This document shows, piece after piece, positions 60,777 through 64,000 of a stretch of DNA of 64,000 nt (position 1 is the stretch's first letter; every line of letters starts with the position of its first letter). The position numbers were made by a program, and so were the translations under genes. The stretch lies in NCBI RefSeq assembly GCF_047785965.1, contig NZ_JBLOBF010000003.1, forward strand, positions 62,001-126,000. Direction: 5' to 3'. The notes below the pieces were generated by a model. It saw only the letters and a list, made by a program, of their open reading frames with translations. It had not been told where the DNA came from and did not search any database. The DNA comes from Caldisericum exile_A. Its GTDB lineage: Bacteria > Caldisericota > Caldisericia > Caldisericales > Caldisericaceae.

Positions 60777-62117
60777 CTATGGTTTCCAGTTTACTGCAGC
60801 ATAAGCATTAACAAGTCCATAACCGTAGTATTTATCCCAACCTTTTGATCCAAGGTCTTTTGCAGTTGATTGAAGTGCAGTTCTCACTTGTTCATTTGTA
60901 AATTCTGGATGAACCGATAGCACTAATGCTGCAACTCCTGCAACATGTGGAGTTGCCATTGAAGTTCCTTGGAAGAAGTAATATCCAAAACTTGTGGGAC
61001 TTCCTGAGAATGTTTGTTGTAATATTCCATCGCCATAGCCATCTTTGTTTTGGTCAACTGATGTATCTCCGCCCGGTGCAACAAGATCAAGTGCGCTTCC
61101 GTAGTTTGAATATCTTGCTCTTGTTCCATCAAATCGAGTTGCTCCAACTGCAATGCATTCTGTATAGGCTGCAGGATAGCTTACCAAAGACCTTCCGTCA
61201 TTTCCTGCGGCACAAACAATTACAACACCTTTGTTGTATGCATATTTAATAGCATTGTAAAGCGTGGTTGAGCCTTGGCTTCCTCCTAAACTCATATTAA
61301 TAACTCTTGCACCATGATCTGCTGCCCATATAATTCCATTTGCAATTGCATCATAGGTTCCTGAGCCAGAGCTATCAAGCACCTTTATTGGGAGGATTGT
61401 AGCTTCATATGCAATACCAGCGCAACCTATACCATTATTTGTTGATTGGGCAATTGTCCCACAAACATGTGTTCCATGTCCATTGTCATCATTTGCGTGA
61501 GTATCATTATTTACAAAATCATAGGCATTTGCAGTATCAAACTTTGTATTTGCAAGATCGGGAGCAAGAGCATATTGAGTGCCTGTTACAGGATCAGTGT
61601 AATTTTCATAAGCAATGCCTGTATCGATTATGGCAACTTTTACGCCTGTGCCTCTTGTGATGTTCCAAGCTGAAACAGCCTGAATGCCATAATTAGATGC
61701 ATATCCATTGGATAGCATTCCATAATCATATAGATCCCACTGGTATGGTGAGAATAGTGGGTCGTTTGGGATTGCAAATGCGTGTGCAATAAAGTTTGGT
61801 TCAATGTAGGCAATATCTGGATCGTTCTGCAATAATTCTTTCATTGAATCAACTGTTTTTCCTTGAGTCAATGAAAATACCGCAAAGTTCTTAAGACCGA
61901 TTCTTTTTACTTTTAAGGATTTTGAATTCTCGAGTGCTTTAGCCTTTAATCCAACATTAATCCCATCTTTAAATCCAACGATAAACTCACCGGTTGCAAC
62001 CTCATTCTTAATTGAGAGTGGTTCTCCACCAACAAATAAGGGTTCAGCACTTTTTACTTGGACAAACACTGTAAGCAACAGTGCAACCAAGATCAAGCTT
62101 ACTAAAACTTTCTTCAT
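60777..62117 (-). CDS. Secreted subtilisin-family serine protease
   Basis: A 446-residue S8 peptidase. Signal peptide at 1-23 (VSLILVALLLTVFVQVKSA), I9-type propeptide at about 35-113 (ATGEFIVGFKDG; YIEPNFIAHA), then the catalytic domain: Asp165 (VAIIDTG), His214 (NGHGTHVCG), Asn306 (AAGNDG) and Ser386 (GTSMATPHVAG). It probably digests external protein for peptide or amino-acid supply. GAGGAG precedes the ATG. Confidence 0.96.
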   Translation of the reverse strand: MKKVLVSLILVALLLTVFVQVKSAEPLFVGGEPLSIKNEVATGEFIVGFKDGINVGLKAKALENSKSLKVKRIGLKNFAVFSLTQGKTVDSMKELLQNDPDIAYIEPNFIAHAFAIPNDPLFSPYQWDLYDYGMLSNGYASNYGIQAVSAWNITRGTGVKVAIIDTGIAYENYTDPVTGTQYALAPDLANTKFDTANAYDFVNNDTHANDDNGHGTHVCGTIAQSTNNGIGCAGIAYEATILPIKVLDSSGSGTYDAIANGIIWAADHGARVINMSLGGSQGSTTLYNAIKYAYNKGVVIVCAAGNDGRSLVSYPAAYTECIAVGATRFDGTRARYSNYGSALDLVAPGGDTSVDQNKDGYGDGILQQTFSGSPTSFGYYFFQGTSMATPHVAGVAALVLSVHPEFTNEQVRTALQSTAKDLGSKGWDKYYGYGLVNAYAAVNWKP

Positions 62118-62231
62118 GCTCTCCTCCTTGCAAAATTTTTTTTATTATATGAAGTTTTATTTTTAAGTCAATACTTTTTAAATTAGTTTGCCAAAAACCA
62201 TCTTTAATATAAAATATCCTTGAAGGTTAAA

Positions 62232-63452
62232 ATGGGATTTAAAAAATGGTTTATTTCGTTTGCACTGCAAGGTGCATCGATCTCTCTTTTTAATATAGTT
62301 ATAAGTTTGTATGTGGTAGTTGCTCTAAGGGGCAATGTACAAAGTGCATCTATTGCAGTTGCACTATTTTCGTTTGGAAACCTTTTAGGCTCAATTTCTG
62401 CAAGTATCATATTGGATAGAATTAAAAGAATTTCTGTCTTGATATATACAAGTTTTTTCCTTGCATCTTTTATAATAGTTCTTATGGCTTTTGTTAAATC
62501 TATCTTTATTTATTATCTTTTTTCAATCATACTTGGAAATGTAATTTCTTTCACTGGTCCTGCAATGACTCTACACCTTTCGAAGATCGGAGATGAAGGC
62601 TTTGTAAGAAGGCAAATTAATAATTTAAATCTCTTTAATAGTGTTGGTTCGACTTTCGGTATGCTTTTTGGAAGTTTTGTGCTTACCATAGTGAAGAGCC
62701 TAAATGATATACTTAAGCTCAAAATGATCTTTTTTATTGCTTCAATTCTTCTTCTTTTAAGTTCTTTTTTAACCATTGAACGAGGTGCCTTAAAGGTTAA
62801 AGTTATACCGAATCTCCGTACAACCAAGATTTTATTCCTTAAAGTTGCAAATTTTGCAAGTGAATTCTTTAAAGTTGTGGATTTAAGAAATCTACCAAGG
62901 AATATTAGACTTATTACTATGGCTGTTTTTATGGCATTTTTTGGTGCAAACCTTGTATTCTCAATATTTACTGTATTTTTAAAGGAAGTATTCAAAGTAT
63001 CATCTCAGCTGATATTCCTACTTTATTCGGCAAACAGTTTTGCAGGTAATATCGCCTTTTTCTTAATAGGAAAATTGCGTACGACCAAATATGATCGACT
63101 CTTTATAAGGTATGTCTTATTTTTAAGAGGTATGCTTTTCATTCTAATTGGAATTTTTGTTGTATTTAAAATCGATTTCATGAAAGTATTTATCTATTTA
63201 AGTTTTGTTTTCTTCGGTTTTACTTGGCCTTTTCTTTACATTCCTTTAACGCTTGAAATCACAAATCTTACACCTCACAAAGAACGTGGTAAAGCTTTAG
63301 GAATTTTTAACATGTCAATCAATTTTGCTGTAATTCTTGCCTCCTTTGTTGCGGGATTTATTGCACTTCACCTTGGCTACTTTGCTACATTTATAATAGG
63401 AGGCACACTCCTTGTCTTAGGAGAGCGCCTCTTTTCAAGAGTATTTTCTTAA
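62232..63452 (+). CDS. Major facilitator superfamily transporter
   Basis: A 406-residue membrane protein with about 12 helices. LDRIKRISVLIYTSFFLASF follows helix 2 in the place of the MFS A-motif, and HKERGKALGIFNMSINFAVI lies in the second half. It is unlike the 2348 transporter and the substrate is unknown. ATG 62232 is used with AAGG upstream; TTG 62220 is in frame. Stops overlap the convergent aminotransferase by four bases. Confidence 0.85.
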   Translation: MGFKKWFISFALQGASISLFNIVISLYVVVALRGNVQSASIAVALFSFGNLLGSISASIILDRIKRISVLIYTSFFLASFIIVLMAFVKSIFIYYLFSIILGNVISFTGPAMTLHLSKIGDEGFVRRQINNLNLFNSVGSTFGMLFGSFVLTIVKSLNDILKLKMIFFIASILLLLSSFLTIERGALKVKVIPNLRTTKILFLKVANFASEFFKVVDLRNLPRNIRLITMAVFMAFFGANLVFSIFTVFLKEVFKVSSQLIFLLYSANSFAGNIAFFLIGKLRTTKYDRLFIRYVLFLRGMLFILIGIFVVFKIDFMKVFIYLSFVFFGFTWPFLYIPLTLEITNLTPHKERGKALGIFNMSINFAVILASFVAGFIALHLGYFATFIIGGTLLVLGERLFSRVFS

Positions 63453-64000
63453 CTTAGGAATGCATTAATTACGTTTCCTTTACTAACTTTGACTCCTAAT
63501 TCTTCGAATGTTTCTGCAATTTTTGAAACTGCAACTAGTAGTTCGTCTTTCGTAATGCTTCCCATGTGTCCGATTCTAAAACCCTTTCCGTAGAGTTCTG
63601 CAAGCGTATTCGCAATAACAACTCCATGATCTTTTAATCTTCCTCTAAATGTTTTATCATCAATTCCCTCAGGATATAGGAATACTGATAGCGTTGGTGC
63701 AGGTCTTTTTGCAACAAGCTTTAAACCTAACTCATTCATTGCGTTTCTTACTCTTCTTGCAAGGTCTTCGTGTTTTTTAAAGTAATTTTCAAGCCCCATA
63801 TCAAAGATATCTTTTAAAGATTGATGAAGTGAAAAAAATAGATTAACGGATGGTGTTGCAAAATATTTTGTGCCATCTTCCATAACAGGTATCCATTTTA
63901 AAATATCACCATAATAAGTACGTGGCTTAATTGAATTCCTTTTTTCGATTGCTCTTTTTGAGAAGGTAAGAAGTGTTAGTCCTGGTGGTGTTGCAAGTGC
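63449..64000 (-). CDS. Class V aminotransferase (serine/alanine-glyoxylate type), 5' end outside window
   Basis: The 183 C-terminal residues of a PLP enzyme; the frame is open to the right edge. ALATPPGLTLLTFSKRAIEK opens the visible part, which in this family directly follows the PLP Lys motif, so that Lys lies just outside. KYFATPSVNLFFSLHQSLKDI and GFRIGHMGSITKDELLVAVSKI are the C-terminal hallmarks. It probably acts on serine, alanine or 2-aminoethylphosphonate-type substrates; specificity is not readable. Confidence 0.88.
   Translation of the reverse strand, partial: ALATPPGLTLLTFSKRAIEKRNSIKPRTYYGDILKWIPVMEDGTKYFATPSVNLFFSLHQSLKDIFDMGLENYFKKHEDLARRVRNAMNELGLKLVAKRPAPTLSVFLYPEGIDDKTFRGRLKDHGVVIANTLAELYGKGFRIGHMGSITKDELLVAVSKIAETFEELGVKVSKGNVINAFLS

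Noticed and set aside
1..64000. Insertion sequences, prophage or integrase genes
   Set aside because: No transposase, integrase or phage structural protein was seen in any frame, so the repeats cannot be tied to a local mobilising enzyme.

Overview
The window comes from a low-G+C bacterial chromosome. Genes are tightly packed, often overlap by 1-35 bases, sit on both strands and use ATG or TTG starts. Gene content suggests an anaerobic heterotroph: a Rex redox repressor with acetate kinase, part of a histidine-degradation pathway, a sugar-type ABC importer and a secreted subtilase. The overall look is that of a deep-branching, possibly thermophilic, low-G+C lineage such as Caldisericota or a Thermotogota-like group. 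That is an impression; no database search was possible.

Layout. 1-540: a mosaic of hairpin repeats, then a Fur/PerR-type regulator, tRNA-Arg(CCG), tyrS and an MFS transporter. 3531-9708 (minus strand): patatin-like hydrolase, metallo-beta-lactamase-fold hydrolase, aspartate aminotransferase, then the operon ftcD-hutI-gcvT. 9877-12013: an unrecognised gene, proC and a CYTH-domain protein. 12014-12534: second repeat locus, followed by a D-2-hydroxyacid dehydrogenase. 13665-21092: eight consecutive type IV pilin-like genes that read as two tandem V-W-X-H minor-pilin quartets. 21089-24219 (minus): rdgB with a 53-residue tail, then tRNA-Ser(GCT) followed by a hairpin-rich candidate small RNA and a strong terminator, then rex-ackA. 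24336-31771: mnmA, an unrecognised gene, holB, ricT, a SLOG-family gene and sbcC. 31778-34862 (minus): sugar-type ABC importer without its ATPase. 34980-35900: third repeat locus. 36008-42689: phosphodiesterase, a UPF0104-type membrane protein, mazG, mfd and pth.

42796-49801 holds the second pilus cluster: three minor pilins, a PilM-PilN fusion resembling GspL, a PilO/GspM-like protein, the PilB/GspE assembly ATPase and the PilC/GspF platform protein. The two pilus clusters probably form one machine: the second supplies the motor and platform, and both supply tip or priming subunits. The major pilin, prepilin peptidase, retraction ATPase and any secretin are not in the window. 49833-50642 is a class II glutamine amidotransferase, and 50740-51450 is the fourth repeat locus. 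Then come rsmG, an esterase, a small membrane protein, two tandem DegV proteins, a PAP2-like protein and dcd. 56649-60734 is rimP-nusA-infB-rsmI, preceded by a terminator-like hairpin. The window ends with a secreted subtilase, a second MFS transporter and a class V aminotransferase cut by the right edge.

Two features stand out. (1) At least 18 short intergenic hairpins in four loci share one architecture: outer stems vary in sequence but stay complementary, and are separated by invariant GA/GA tandem mismatches and capped by a tiny loop. (2) A minus-strand RNA directly downstream of tRNA-Ser has several C-rich loops complementary to Shine-Dalgarno sequences and ends in an intrinsic terminator. 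Both are read from the sequence alone and can be tested directly.
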